A stretch of 64,000 bases of DNA from Prochlorococcus sp. AG-418-M08 (GTDB lineage Bacteria > Cyanobacteriota > Cyanobacteriia > PCC-6307 > Cyanobiaceae): the NCBI GenBank assembly GCA_003213955.1, contig QCMG01000002.1, forward strand, positions 1 through 64,000, in the 5' to 3' direction. The translations under genes were made by a program, and so were the position numbers. The notes under the pieces were generated by a model. The model saw nothing but the letters and a program-made list of their open reading frames with translations. It was not told the origin of the DNA and made no database searches. Shown here piece by piece: positions 18,627 through 26,907 of this stretch (position 1 is the first letter of the stretch; every line of letters starts with the position of its first letter).

Positions 18627-18866
18627 GTGTCAAGTCCTACTAATCAAGAACCTCTTAAAAAGGAGTCATCTGAAATAAAAGAGCAGAAGAAAAAGAAGAA
18701 TTTTTTAACTTCAACATTCGATGAGCTCAAACTAGTTGTGTGGCCTAACAAACAACAATTATTTAGCGAATCTCTTGCTGTTATTATTATGGTATCCTTT
18801 TCTGCAGCAGCAATTGCATCTGTAAGCAGATTTTATGGATGGGCAGCATCACAAATCTTCCGTTAA
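18627..18866 (+). CDS. secE: preprotein translocase subunit SecE
   Basis: SecE is the small essential clamp of the SecYEG channel. This 79-residue protein has a charged N-terminal half (KKKNFLTSTFDELKLVVWPNKQQL, with the conserved amphipathic helix ending in VVWP) and a single membrane segment (SESLAVIIMVSFSAAAIASV). The start is GTG at 18627. It heads the secE-nusG-rplK-rplA series, the order found in most bacteria, which confirms the call. Confidence 0.94.
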   Translation: MSSPTNQEPLKKESSEIKEQKKKKNFLTSTFDELKLVVWPNKQQLFSESLAVIIMVSFSAAAIASVSRFYGWAASQIFR

Positions 18867-18943
18867 GCTAACAAATTTTTAAGTATAGATTTAATCCTAT
18901 AGTTTTAAAAAAGATTATTAATCCATCTTCCAAAGAAAGAAAA

Positions 18944-19555
18944 ATGAGTAATGAAATGAAAACAAACCTTAGTTCCACAAAGGCAAATACAAGTATTGCA
19001 AGATGGTATGCAGTTCAAGTTGCCTCAAGCTGCGAAAAGAAAGTAAAAGCTACTCTTGAGCAAAGGTCTGTAACTTTAGGTGTTAATAATAGAATTATAG
19101 AGATTGAGATTCCTCAAACTCCTGGCATTAAACTTAAGAAAGATGGCTCCAGACAAACAACAGAGGAGAAAGTTTTCCCTGGTTATGTATTGGTAAGGAT
19201 GATTCTAGACGAGGATACAATGATGGCTGTCAAAAGTACTCCTAATGTAATTAATTTTGTTGGAGCGGAAGATGGGAGAGGCAGTGGAAGATCAAGAGGA
19301 CATATCAAACCTCGACCTTTATCAAGGCAAGAGGTAAATAGAATATTTAAGCGTGCCTCAGAGAAGAAAGCTGTAATAAAACTAGATCTTGAGGAAAAAG
19401 ATAGAATTATTGTTACTAGTGGACCTTTCAAAGATTTCCAGGGTGAAGTAATAGAAGTTTCGGGTGAAAGAAATAAATTAAAAGCATTACTTTCAATATT
19501 TGGGCGCGAAACTCCTGTAGAATTAGAGTTCTCCCAAATCAATAAACAAAATTAA
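18944..19555 (+). CDS. nusG: transcription termination/antitermination factor NusG
   Basis: NusG binds RNA polymerase and affects pausing, termination and coupling to translation. The 203-residue protein has an NGN domain (RWYAVQVASSCEKKVKATLEQR; FPGYVLVRMILDEDTM; NVINFVG) and a C-terminal KOW domain (DRIIVTSGPFKDFQGEVIEV). A short insert, GAEDGRGSGRSRGHIKPRPLS, lies between them. The upstream secE and downstream rplK genes fit the standard operon. Confidence 0.96.
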   Translation: MSNEMKTNLSSTKANTSIARWYAVQVASSCEKKVKATLEQRSVTLGVNNRIIEIEIPQTPGIKLKKDGSRQTTEEKVFPGYVLVRMILDEDTMMAVKSTPNVINFVGAEDGRGSGRSRGHIKPRPLSRQEVNRIFKRASEKKAVIKLDLEEKDRIIVTSGPFKDFQGEVIEVSGERNKLKALLSIFGRETPVELEFSQINKQN

Positions 19556-19621
19556 TTATTATTTCTGTTTATAGAGTAAAATTACCTTTTTAAATACCCC
19601 TGTTTAAATTCACGAAATCTA

Positions 19622-20047
19622 ATGGCAAAAAAAATTGTTGCGGTCATTAAACTAGCACTGCAAGCTGGCAAAGCAAATCCAGCCCCACCAGTAGGTCCAG
19701 CTTTAGGTCAACACGGTGTAAATATTATGGCATTTTGCAAAGAATATAATGCAAAAACACAAGATAAAGCAGGTTTTATTATTCCTGTCGAAATTTCAGT
19801 TTTTGAAGATAGAAGCTTTACCTTTATAACCAAAACACCGCCAGCTTCAGTTTTAATAACTAAAGCAGCTGGTATAGAAAAAGGAGCTGGTGAATCTGCT
19901 AAGGGATCAGTTGGCAATATAAGTAAAGCTCAATTAGAGGAGATAGCCAAAACAAAGCTTCCTGATCTAAACTGTAAAAGTATTGAATCAGCAATGAAGG
20001 TGATTGAAGGAACTGCTCGAAATATGGGCGTTTCAATTACTGAATAA
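19622..20047 (+). CDS. rplK: 50S ribosomal protein L11
   Basis: L11 forms the GTPase-associated centre with 23S rRNA and the L10/L12 stalk. The 141-residue protein has the N-terminal [20 protein letters not shown] and the C-terminal RNA-binding domain ending in [13 protein letters not shown], with normal length. It is the third gene of the secE-nusG-rplK-rplA series. Confidence 0.98.
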   Translation: MAKKIVAVIKLALQAGKANPAPPVGPALGQHGVNIMAFCKEYNAKTQDKAGFIIPVEISVFEDRSFTFITKTPPASVLITKAAGIEKGAGESAKGSVGNISKAQLEEIAKTKLPDLNCKSIESAMKVIEGTARNMGVSITE

Positions 20048-20079
20048 ATTCAATCTCTAATATTAACTTTTTAAGGGGA

Positions 20080-20095
20080 GGTTAATTCATTAACC
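20080..20095 (+). repeat. perfect inverted repeat between rplK and rplA
   Basis: GGTTAAT (20080-20086) and ATTAACC (20089-20095) form a 7-bp stem with a two-base gap, directly after a Shine-Dalgarno-like GGGGAGG (20075-20081). The rplA ATG is at 20115, more than 30 bases away, so this is not an ordinary ribosome-binding site. It may be an RNA hairpin or processing site in the operon mRNA. Confidence 0.45.
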
Positions 20096-20114
20096 GCTTG
20101 AACCCAAATTTATT

Positions 20115-20822
20115 ATGAAAAAACTATCCAAAAGAATGGCGGCTCTATCAACAAAGATAGAAGACCGAACATATGCTCCCCTTGAAGCCTTAGGTATTAT
20201 AAAGGAAAACGCAAATGCTAAATTTGACGAAACTATTGAAGCTCATATTCGCTTAGGTATTGATCCAAAATATACAGATCAACAACTAAGAACAACAGTA
20301 GCTCTTCCAAACGGCACTGGCCAAAGTATTAAAATTGCTGTTATCACAAGCGGTGAAAATGTAGCAAAAGCTAAATCTGCAGGTGCAGATCTTTTTGGAG
20401 AAGAAGATCTTGTTGAAAGTATTAATAAAGGCAATATGGATTTTGATTTGCTTATTGCAACTCCTGACATGATGCCAAAAGTAGCAAAACTTGGAAGGGT
20501 TTTAGGTCCACGAGGGTTAATGCCAAACCCCAAAGCGGGTACTGTAACTAGTGATATAGCTGGTGCAATAAAAGAATTTAAAGCGGGTAAACTAGAATTT
20601 AGAGCAGATAAAGCTGGGATTGTGCATGTTCGCTTTGGAAAAGCAAGTTTTACCGAAAAAGCCTTATTTGAAAACTTAAAAACATTACAAGAATCTATTG
20701 ATAAAAATAAGCCAAGTGGTGCGAAGGGTAAGTATTGGAGAAGTTTTTATGTCACTTCAACAATGGGGCCTTCAGTTAAAGTTGACATAAATGCCTTACA
20801 AGATTATCAGCCTGAAAGTTAA
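20115..20822 (+). CDS. rplA: 50S ribosomal protein L1
   Basis: L1 forms the mobile stalk at the ribosomal E site and often represses its own operon. The 235-residue protein shows the family signature [16 protein letters not shown] in the second half, with [19 protein letters not shown] after it. Length is typical. A 191-bp spacer holding the L10 leader separates it from rplJ. Confidence 0.98.
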   Translation: MKKLSKRMAALSTKIEDRTYAPLEALGIIKENANAKFDETIEAHIRLGIDPKYTDQQLRTTVALPNGTGQSIKIAVITSGENVAKAKSAGADLFGEEDLVESINKGNMDFDLLIATPDMMPKVAKLGRVLGPRGLMPNPKAGTVTSDIAGAIKEFKAGKLEFRADKAGIVHVRFGKASFTEKALFENLKTLQESIDKNKPSGAKGKYWRSFYVTSTMGPSVKVDINALQDYQPES

Positions 20823-20832
20823 CCCTTTGTAG

Positions 20833-20838
20833 TATAAT
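20833..20838 (+). promoter_or_regulatory. candidate -10 box for the L10-L7/L12 transcript
   Basis: TATAAT occurs 11 bases after the rplA stop and about 15 bases before the L10 leader structure, the right place for an internal promoter. No convincing -35 element is visible, so this is tentative. Confidence 0.35.
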
Positions 20839-20849
20839 TTTAGAGCAAT

Positions 20850-20990
20850 AAATACGGCCAAAGAAAGTAGGTTAATTTAGTACAGACTAAATTCTTAAAT
20901 CCTACCGAGGTTTCGTTTTAATTATTTTCTTTTTGGATTTAATAAATGCGGCCTCTTTCATAAATGGACTTTGCCGCATTTCCTGCTCTT
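20850..20990 (+). ncRNA. L10 ribosomal protein leader
   Basis: The spacer before rplJ carries an L10-leader-like RNA. The core lies in 20854-20920, with GTAGG (20868-20872) able to pair with CCTAC (about 20901-20905) and AATTTAG with CTAAATT inside. The L10(L12)4 complex binds such leaders and controls its own synthesis. A second, perfect 9-bp hairpin, AAATGCGGC (20944-20952) with GCCGCATTT (20973-20981), follows without a T tract, so it is not a simple terminator. The assignment rests on position, pairing and motif resemblance, not on a covariance search. Confidence 0.72.
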
Positions 20991-21013
20991 CCTAAATTAC
21001 GATCCAAAAATCA

Positions 21014-21541
21014 ATGGGCCGAACAATAGAGAATAAGCAAAAAATCGTTTCAGAAATAAAATCTCTGTTAGACGATTCGGAAATGGCTGTGGTTCTTGAC
21101 TATAAAGGTTTAACCATCAAGGAAATGTCTGATTTGCGATCAAGATTGCAAACAAATAATGGCATTTGCAAAGTTACTAAAAATTCATTAATGCGTAAAG
21201 CGATTGATGGTAATAGTAATTGGGCTGATCTTGAATCTTTACTAAAGGGAACCAATGCTTTTGTTTTAATCAAAGAAGATGTTGGAGGAGCTGTAAAAGC
21301 CATCCAATCTTTTCAAAAAGAGACAAAAAAATCCGAAACAAAAGGAGCTTTATTCGAGGGTAGACTGCTTAGTGAATCTGAAATTAAAGAGATCGCAAGT
21401 TTACCTTCGAGAGAGGTATTGATGGCAAAAATTGCAGGCGCTTTAAATGGTGTTGCTACAAAAATTGCTATTTCTATCAATGAAGTGCCTTCTGGACTTG
21501 CTAGATCACTCAAACAACATTCTGAAAAATCAGAATCTTAA
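21014..21541 (+). CDS. rplJ: 50S ribosomal protein L10
   Basis: L10 anchors the L7/L12 stalk dimers to the ribosome. The 175-residue protein has the expected start ([36 protein letters not shown]), the NSLMRKA segment and a C-terminal helix for L12 binding. It follows the L10 leader and lies 28 bp before rplL, the standard pair. Confidence 0.98.
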   Translation: MGRTIENKQKIVSEIKSLLDDSEMAVVLDYKGLTIKEMSDLRSRLQTNNGICKVTKNSLMRKAIDGNSNWADLESLLKGTNAFVLIKEDVGGAVKAIQSFQKETKKSETKGALFEGRLLSESEIKEIASLPSREVLMAKIAGALNGVATKIAISINEVPSGLARSLKQHSEKSES

Positions 21542-21569
21542 ACTTTAAAATTATTTATCTACTAAGAAA

Positions 21570-21968
21570 ATGACTGCAAAAACTGAAGAAATTCTTGAAT
21601 CATTAAAATCTCTCTCACTATTAGAGGCATCTGAACTTGTTAAACAAATTGAAGAAGCATTTGGTGTTTCTGCAGCAGCAGCATCGGCTGGTGTAGTAAT
21701 GGCAGCTCCAGGTGCGGCTGGTGGTGGTGGAGACGGTGGAGACGCTGAAGAGAAAACTGAATTCGATGTAATTCTAGAAAGCTTCGAAGCCTCGGCTAAA
21801 ATTAAAGTACTTAAAGTTGTAAGAAATGCAACTGGTCTTGGTCTTGGTGATGCAAAAGCACTTGTTGAATCAGCTCCAAAGACAGTTAAAGAAGGTATCG
21901 CAAAAGCAGATGCTGAGACTTTAAAGAAAGAAATTGAAGAAGCTGGCGGTAAAGTTACACTAAAATAG
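21570..21968 (+). CDS. rplL: 50S ribosomal protein L7/L12
   Basis: L7/L12 recruits translation factors to the ribosome. The 132-residue protein has an N-terminal dimerisation part ([21 protein letters not shown]), an alanine/glycine-rich hinge ([18 protein letters not shown]) and the C-terminal domain with [21 protein letters not shown] hairpin follows 15 bases after the stop. Confidence 0.98.
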   Translation: MTAKTEEILESLKSLSLLEASELVKQIEEAFGVSAAAASAGVVMAAPGAAGGGGDGGDAEEKTEFDVILESFEASAKIKVLKVVRNATGLGLGDAKALVESAPKTVKEGIAKADAETLKKEIEEAGGKVTLK

Positions 21969-21983
21969 AGTACAAATTTTTCT

Positions 21984-22014
21984 AGCCGATACATTATATA
22001 TATATATCGGCTTT
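21984..22014 (+). terminator. hairpin terminator after rplL
   Basis: AGCCGATA (21984-21991) and TATCGGCT (22005-22012) form a perfect 8-bp stem with an AT-repeat loop. The following T run is short. The position after the last ribosomal gene supports a terminator, though rnhA begins only 8 bases later and may receive read-through. Confidence 0.7.
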
Positions 22015-22020
22015 AAAATT

Positions 22021-22743
22021 ATGAATAGTAAAAAAAATATTGCAATTGAAGCTGCAACAGATGGAGCTTGTAGCGGAAACCCAGGCCCAGGCGGTTGGGG
22101 GGGTTTAATAATTTTTAATGATAAAAGCGAAATAGAAATAGGTGGTTCAGAGCAAAATACGACTAACAACAGAATGGAACTGACTGCAGCTATAAAAACT
22201 CTCGAAAAGTTAAAAAATTTTCAATTAAAAGAAAACTTTAAATTAAGAACAGATAGTAAATATGTAATTGAAGGCTATACAAAATGGATTATTAATTGGA
22301 AAAAGAATGGATGGAAAACAAGCTCTGGAAAATCTGTTCAAAATTTAGACTTATGGCAAAAAATAGATAATTTAAGAATAAAAGGACTGGAGATGGAATT
22401 TGTAAAAGGTCATAGTGGTGATAAACAGAATGAAAGGGTTGATTTAATAGCCACAAATTATTGTAAAGGACTACCTTTAGGTAGTGAAGTTAAAAAACTA
22501 CAAAAAGAAAGAGACTTTTCAAAAGAAATAGAACCTAGTGAAATTCAAAAATTATTTACTAAGAACGAATTACTTGAAAAATTTGCTGAAAAAAAATTTT
22601 TTTTAAATTCTAGTGAATTGAATGAACTACTAGGAAAAGAAAGTAATGTCCTTATTGAAAAAAATGAATTATTTGAATGGCGTAATTGGAGATTAATTCC
22701 TAAAAATCAAAAATATTGGATAATAGAGAATACAAACATTTAG
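22021..22743 (+). CDS. rnhA: ribonuclease HI with C-terminal extension
   Basis: RNase HI cuts RNA in RNA-DNA hybrids. All catalytic residues are visible: Asp in ATDGACSGNPGPGGWGG, Glu in NNRMELTAAI, Asp in LRTDSKYVIEG, and the His/Asp pair in VKGHSGDKQNERVD. The catalytic domain ends near residue 155; about 85 further residues (EIEPSEIQKLFTKNELLEKF onward) form a charged extension of unknown role, not present in the E. coli enzyme. It lies just after the rplL terminator. Confidence 0.93.
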   Translation: MNSKKNIAIEAATDGACSGNPGPGGWGGLIIFNDKSEIEIGGSEQNTTNNRMELTAAIKTLEKLKNFQLKENFKLRTDSKYVIEGYTKWIINWKKNGWKTSSGKSVQNLDLWQKIDNLRIKGLEMEFVKGHSGDKQNERVDLIATNYCKGLPLGSEVKKLQKERDFSKEIEPSEIQKLFTKNELLEKFAEKKFFLNSSELNELLGKESNVLIEKNELFEWRNWRLIPKNQKYWIIENTNI

Positions 22744-22757
22744 TCTTTAATATTTTT

Positions 22758-23927
22758 ATGATTAAAAATAAAGGGATATTTAATAATATTTATAAGAACT
22801 TGGTAACTCCTATCCTCAAAACAGATACTGGGATAGATGCAGAGTACCTTACAAATTTATCCTTAAGCCTTCTAACATTTTGTTCAAATAATAGAAATTG
22901 GCCCTTGGTTTCAAGAATGATTGAGAATTTAAATCAAGAATTTTGTGTGGTAGATAATAGATTGCATCAAAAAATATGTGGAATAGATTTTTTTAATCCA
23001 GTAGGTTTAGCAGCTGGCTTTGATAAAAATGGTGATGCTGCAAATATTTGGAGGGATTTTGGATTTGGTTTTGCTGAAATTGGTACAGTTACTAAATTTG
23101 CTCAATCTGGGAATCCTAAACCAAGATTGTTTAGATTAGCTGCGGAAGAGGCAGCATTAAATAGAATGGGTTTCAATAATAATGGGGCTGAAAATCTTGT
23201 TAAAAACTTTTTAAAGCAAGGTGTATATTTAAAAAAAAATAGAAAAAATAATTGTTTAGGAATAAATTTTGGTAAATCTAAAATTACAAAATTATCAGAG
23301 GCCACGGAAGATTATTTAACTTCAATAAAACTTTTGATTCCATATTGTGATTATGCAGCTATAAATGTAAGTTCACCTAATACTGAAGGTCTTAGAAAGC
23401 TACAAGATCCTATTCTTCTTAAAGAACTACTTAGAGAAATTAAAAATTTAGATAATTGTCCACCTTTATTTGTAAAAATTGCACCAGACTTAAGTTTCAA
23501 AGATATTGATGATATATGCCAATTAATAAGTGATGAAAATATTGATGGAATGATTGCCACCAATACAAGTTTAGATAGATTAGGTCTTGAGCAAAGAAAG
23601 ATAAAGCAAACAGGTCTATTACTTTCTGAAGAAAATGGTGGGTTAAGTGGAAAACCACTTCAACTAAAAGCAAACCAAATAATTCGTCATATTCATAATA
23701 TTGATAAAAATATCAATTTAATTGGCGTAGGAGGAATAGATAGTCCGAATTCTGCTTGGGAAAGAATATGCTCTGGAGCATCTTTAGTTCAACTCTACAC
23801 TGGATGGGTATATAAAGGTCCGCAATTAGTTCCAAATATTCTTAATGGGATTATAAAACAACTTAATATTCACCAATTATCAAATATAAAAGAGGCTATT
23901 GGATCAAACTTAGAATGGATTGAATAA
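22758..23927 (+). CDS. pyrD: dihydroorotate dehydrogenase (quinone), class 2
   Basis: PyrD oxidises dihydroorotate to orotate in pyrimidine synthesis, passing electrons to the quinone pool at the membrane. The 389-residue protein has the class 2 N-terminal extension, GLAAGFDKNGDA, MGFNNNGAENL, the catalytic serine in NVSSPNTEGLRKLQ, the FMN-site VKIAPDL and the C-terminal GVGGIDSPNSAWERI. I choose ATG at 22758 rather than the in-frame ATG at 22716, because the latter overlaps rnhA by 28 bases and adds an unlikely N-terminus. It is 15 bp before the next aminotransferase gene. Confidence 0.95.
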   Translation: MIKNKGIFNNIYKNLVTPILKTDTGIDAEYLTNLSLSLLTFCSNNRNWPLVSRMIENLNQEFCVVDNRLHQKICGIDFFNPVGLAAGFDKNGDAANIWRDFGFGFAEIGTVTKFAQSGNPKPRLFRLAAEEAALNRMGFNNNGAENLVKNFLKQGVYLKKNRKNNCLGINFGKSKITKLSEATEDYLTSIKLLIPYCDYAAINVSSPNTEGLRKLQDPILLKELLREIKNLDNCPPLFVKIAPDLSFKDIDDICQLISDENIDGMIATNTSLDRLGLEQRKIKQTGLLLSEENGGLSGKPLQLKANQIIRHIHNIDKNINLIGVGGIDSPNSAWERICSGASLVQLYTGWVYKGPQLVPNILNGIIKQLNIHQLSNIKEAIGSNLEWIE

Positions 23928-23942
23928 AACCTAATATAATTT

Positions 23943-25067
23943 ATGGAAAAATTAAATATATCTAATTTAGATAATAAAAATATGAGTGATATAGACTTTA
24001 AGCATGGAGGAAATATATTTACTAAGGCAAAAAAATTGAATCTCTTACCATCTGAAATAATTGATTCAAGCGCCTCTTTAGTACCTTTTAAGCCTCCAAA
24101 GCTAATTGTAGACGCTTTAACTTCAGAAATTAAAACTTTAGGATTTCGATATTATCCTGAGAGTAATCTCAATAATTTGAGAGAGATAATTGGGAAATTT
24201 CATCAAATAAGTCCCGATAATATTTTGCCAGGTAATGGAGCTTCTGAGTTAATAACTTGGGCAGGATATGAAGCTTCCAAATGTGGAGCAAGTTCCATTC
24301 CAAGTCCAGGCTTTGTAGATTATGAAAGATCATTAAATTGCTGGAATGCTAGTTTCAATTATTCAGAATTGCCAAAAAATTGGGGTGATAGTTTCCCTCA
24401 ATCATTTCCAATTCAACCAATTAGCGATGTTATTTGGATAACAAACCCACATAACCCCACTGGTCAATTATGGGATAAAAAATCATTAGAAATAATTTTA
24501 AAGAAATATAAACTTGTTGTTTGTGATGAGGCTTTCTTATCAATAACACCAAATGGCGAGAAAGAATCATTAATCCCGCTCACTAAAATTTATGATAATT
24601 TATTGGTTATAAGGAGCTTGACGAAGCTCTTTAATATTGCAGGTTTAAGATTAGGTTATATTATTGGCTCATCTGAAAAACTTAAAAAATGGAATTTCAA
24701 AAGAGATCCTTGGCCATTAAATTCATTTGCAATTAAAGCTGGAATAGAATTATTAAGTAATGAAGTATTTTATAAAGAATGGACAGAAAAGATTCATTAT
24801 TGGGTAAGAGAAGAGAGTGCTTGGGTTGCCAATGAATTATCTAAAATAAAAAATCTTAAAGTACATAAATCTTCAACTAATTTTTTTTTAATAGAAAGTG
24901 AATTCTCATTATCTTCAAATATTAATTATTTAGAAAGCAAAGGAATTTTAATAAGAGAATGCACTTCTTTTAGATTTCTTAATGAAAAATGGGCAAGAAT
25001 CAGTTTACAGACAAGAAAAAAAAATAAAATTTTATGTAGAGAAATTCAAAATTCTTTTAAAAAATAA
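23943..25067 (+). CDS. PLP-dependent aminotransferase, CobD/HisC-like
   Basis: This 374-residue fold-type I enzyme has the NPHNPTGQLW motif and the PLP lysine in RSLTKLFNIAGLRLGY. The N-terminal HGGNIFTKAKKLN resembles threonine-phosphate decarboxylase (CobD), which makes the aminopropanol arm of cobamides; Prochlorococcus makes pseudocobalamin, so that role is plausible. Histidinol-phosphate aminotransferase is the main alternative, but a better HisC candidate lies at 38.8 kb. The start may be ATG at 23943 or at 23982. Its 3' end overlaps murG tail to tail by 22 bp. Confidence 0.78.
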   Translation: MEKLNISNLDNKNMSDIDFKHGGNIFTKAKKLNLLPSEIIDSSASLVPFKPPKLIVDALTSEIKTLGFRYYPESNLNNLREIIGKFHQISPDNILPGNGASELITWAGYEASKCGASSIPSPGFVDYERSLNCWNASFNYSELPKNWGDSFPQSFPIQPISDVIWITNPHNPTGQLWDKKSLEIILKKYKLVVCDEAFLSITPNGEKESLIPLTKIYDNLLVIRSLTKLFNIAGLRLGYIIGSSEKLKKWNFKRDPWPLNSFAIKAGIELLSNEVFYKEWTEKIHYWVREESAWVANELSKIKNLKVHKSSTNFFLIESEFSLSSNINYLESKGILIRECTSFRFLNEKWARISLQTRKKNKILCREIQNSFKK

Positions 25068-26140
25068 TTGATTAATTTTTTAATCTCATTTACAGATTTT
25101 GAAGTATTAAAATTTTTCATATTTTCTTTCATTAAATCTAAAATTTCATATTTAGTTTTACCTTTTTCTAAGGTAGATTTAAAAAGCCTTTTCAAAGTCT
25201 CTTCAAAAAATACTTTTGATATTTTATCTTGATTAATTAAAATAGCACCCCCAGCTGAAGATAGAGTCAATGCATTTCTTTCTTGATGATTATTTTTAGA
25301 ATTTGGATAAGGAATTAGGATTGATGGTTTACCAGTTTGCATAAGTTCATTTATTGTTCCTGCTCCAGATCTCGATATTACTAGGTCACAGTTTTGCATA
25401 AGAGAAGCAATTTGATTAGTAAATTTCTTTTGGACATAATTTTTGGATATTGTTTTTATAGGATTATTTAAATTATTTTTTCCAATAATGTGAACTATTC
25501 GAAAGTTTTCTTTCATTAAAAAATTAAGAGATTTATAAAAAATTTCATTAATAACCTTTGCTCCTTGACTTCCTCCCATAACTATTATTAAAGGACCTTT
25601 TCCTCTAGGAACCCATTCTGGTAAAGAATTAGTTTCATAAAACTCCTTCCTAAGTGGAGTTCCGGTAAAAATGGTTTTACAATTTTTTAAATAAGAACTT
25701 GTTTCTTTAAATCCTAGAAGAACAAATTTGCATAAAAAACCAAAATATTTTGTAACTGTGCCTGGGATTAAATTTGATTCATGAATAATTACAGGTATTT
25801 TTAGAAACTTTGCTGCAAGAATTGTTGGAGCTGAAATATATCCACCAGTGGTAAATACCAGATTAATTTTTTTTACTTTTAGGATTTTAATAATTTTAAA
25901 AGTTGAAAATAAAATTTTTAAATATTGAAATAATATAAAAATATTTTTTTTTGGTGTCTCAAGCTTTAAAGTCAAAAGATTATATTTGCTTGGTATAAAT
26001 TTAGAATCAAGTCTTTTTTGAACGCCTAACCAATAAATATTCCAGTCTTTTTCTATCTTTTTTGAAACTGCCAAAGCAGGGAAAATATGACCTCCAGTTC
26101 CACTTGCCGCAATTAATAAATTATTTCTTTTTTTAGACAT
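25046..26140 (-). CDS. murG: MurG, UDP-GlcNAc:lipid I transferase
   Basis: MurG adds GlcNAc to lipid I at the inner face of the plasma membrane, making lipid II for peptidoglycan. The 364-residue GT-B enzyme shows the glycine-rich N-terminal loop ASGTGGHIFPALAV, HESNLIPG, the second-domain GGSQGAKVINE, and the UDP-GlcNAc site SRSGAGTINELMQTGKPSILIPYP. It is transcribed convergently with the CobD-like gene, with overlapping 3' ends. Confidence 0.95.
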   Translation of the reverse strand: MSKKRNNLLIAASGTGGHIFPALAVSKKIEKDWNIYWLGVQKRLDSKFIPSKYNLLTLKLETPKKNIFILFQYLKILFSTFKIIKILKVKKINLVFTTGGYISAPTILAAKFLKIPVIIHESNLIPGTVTKYFGFLCKFVLLGFKETSSYLKNCKTIFTGTPLRKEFYETNSLPEWVPRGKGPLIIVMGGSQGAKVINEIFYKSLNFLMKENFRIVHIIGKNNLNNPIKTISKNYVQKKFTNQIASLMQNCDLVISRSGAGTINELMQTGKPSILIPYPNSKNNHQERNALTLSSAGGAILINQDKISKVFFEETLKRLFKSTLEKGKTKYEILDLMKENMKNFNTSKSVNEIKKLINYFLKEF

Positions 26141-26174
26141 TAAAAATTTAATAAGTAAAATAAATTAGAAAGTT

Positions 26175-26906
26175 ATGAAAATGATTAATCTAAATTCGTT
26201 TGCAAGATTAGGATTATTTATATATATAATTACTTATCTCATTTCTCCAAAATTAGCAATCGCCCAAAATACAAAAGTTGATATTAGAGGAAAGTTTGAA
26301 GATGCATTAAATACACGAAACTTAAAATTCATAGAAAAACATTTCAAAGAAGAAGAAAACTTGAAAATTCAAAAAAAATTTACAAAAATAATCAAGGATT
26401 TTCCTAATTCAAAATGGCAAATTAAAAGATTGAGCGGAGAAAATTCTAATAAAAAAATATTTGATATCACAGTTATTGGAAAGAAAATAGTTAATGGAGA
26501 AACATACTTTCTTGAATCTAATTTTGAATATTTGTTTTCTATCCAAAACGACAAAATCAATAATGGGAATATTAAAAATTTATTTACTACTATTAGAAGT
26601 GACCAAAACAAAATAGATATTATTTTTCAAATTCCAAATAAAGTTTTAACTGGTGCAAAATATGATCTTGATATTATTATAAATGAGCCTCTTGGAGATG
26701 TAATTGTAGCTGGAGGGATGATATCTCATCAGGATGAATCTTATATAAAACAAGAAATAAATATTGAACCTTTAGCCTCTGGAGGTATTTTTAAGTCGAC
26801 TAGAGCTTCGTCCAAACCAGCTACACAAATATGGTCAGGTATTATCGCTCATCCAAAAGGAATAATTTCTTTTACAAAAAGCGTTGAAATTGTAAAAAAA
26901 ATATAA
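26175..26906 (+). CDS. exported protein of unknown function
   Basis: This 243-residue protein starts with a clear signal peptide (hydrophobic LGLFIYIITYLISPKLAIA, cleavage after AIA at about residue 30). The mature part is rich in Lys, Asn and Ile. It has a first segment resembling a small SnoaL/NTF2-type fold in layout (FEDALNTRNLKFIEKHF, then strands) and a second beta-rich half (NKVLTGAKYDLDIIINEPL, GIFKSTRASSKPATQIW). That fold guess is weak. I do not recognise a family. It lies between the divergent murG and convergent pgk as a single gene, with only one base separating it from pgk's stop. Confidence 0.7.
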   Translation: MKMINLNSFARLGLFIYIITYLISPKLAIAQNTKVDIRGKFEDALNTRNLKFIEKHFKEEENLKIQKKFTKIIKDFPNSKWQIKRLSGENSNKKIFDITVIGKKIVNGETYFLESNFEYLFSIQNDKINNGNIKNLFTTIRSDQNKIDIIFQIPNKVLTGAKYDLDIIINEPLGDVIVAGGMISHQDESYIKQEINIEPLASGGIFKSTRASSKPATQIWSGIIAHPKGIISFTKSVEIVKKI

Positions 26907-26907
26907 T

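Noticed and set aside
19183-19542. 119-codon open frame antisense to nusG
   Set aside because: It lies wholly inside a well-conserved gene, has no neighbour relation and no recognisable domain.
21551-21994. 147-codon open frame antisense to rplL
   Set aside because: It mirrors the strong codon bias of L7/L12 (Ala, Gly-rich hinge) on the other strand and gives a Ser/Pro/Ala-rich low-complexity product. It is a shadow.
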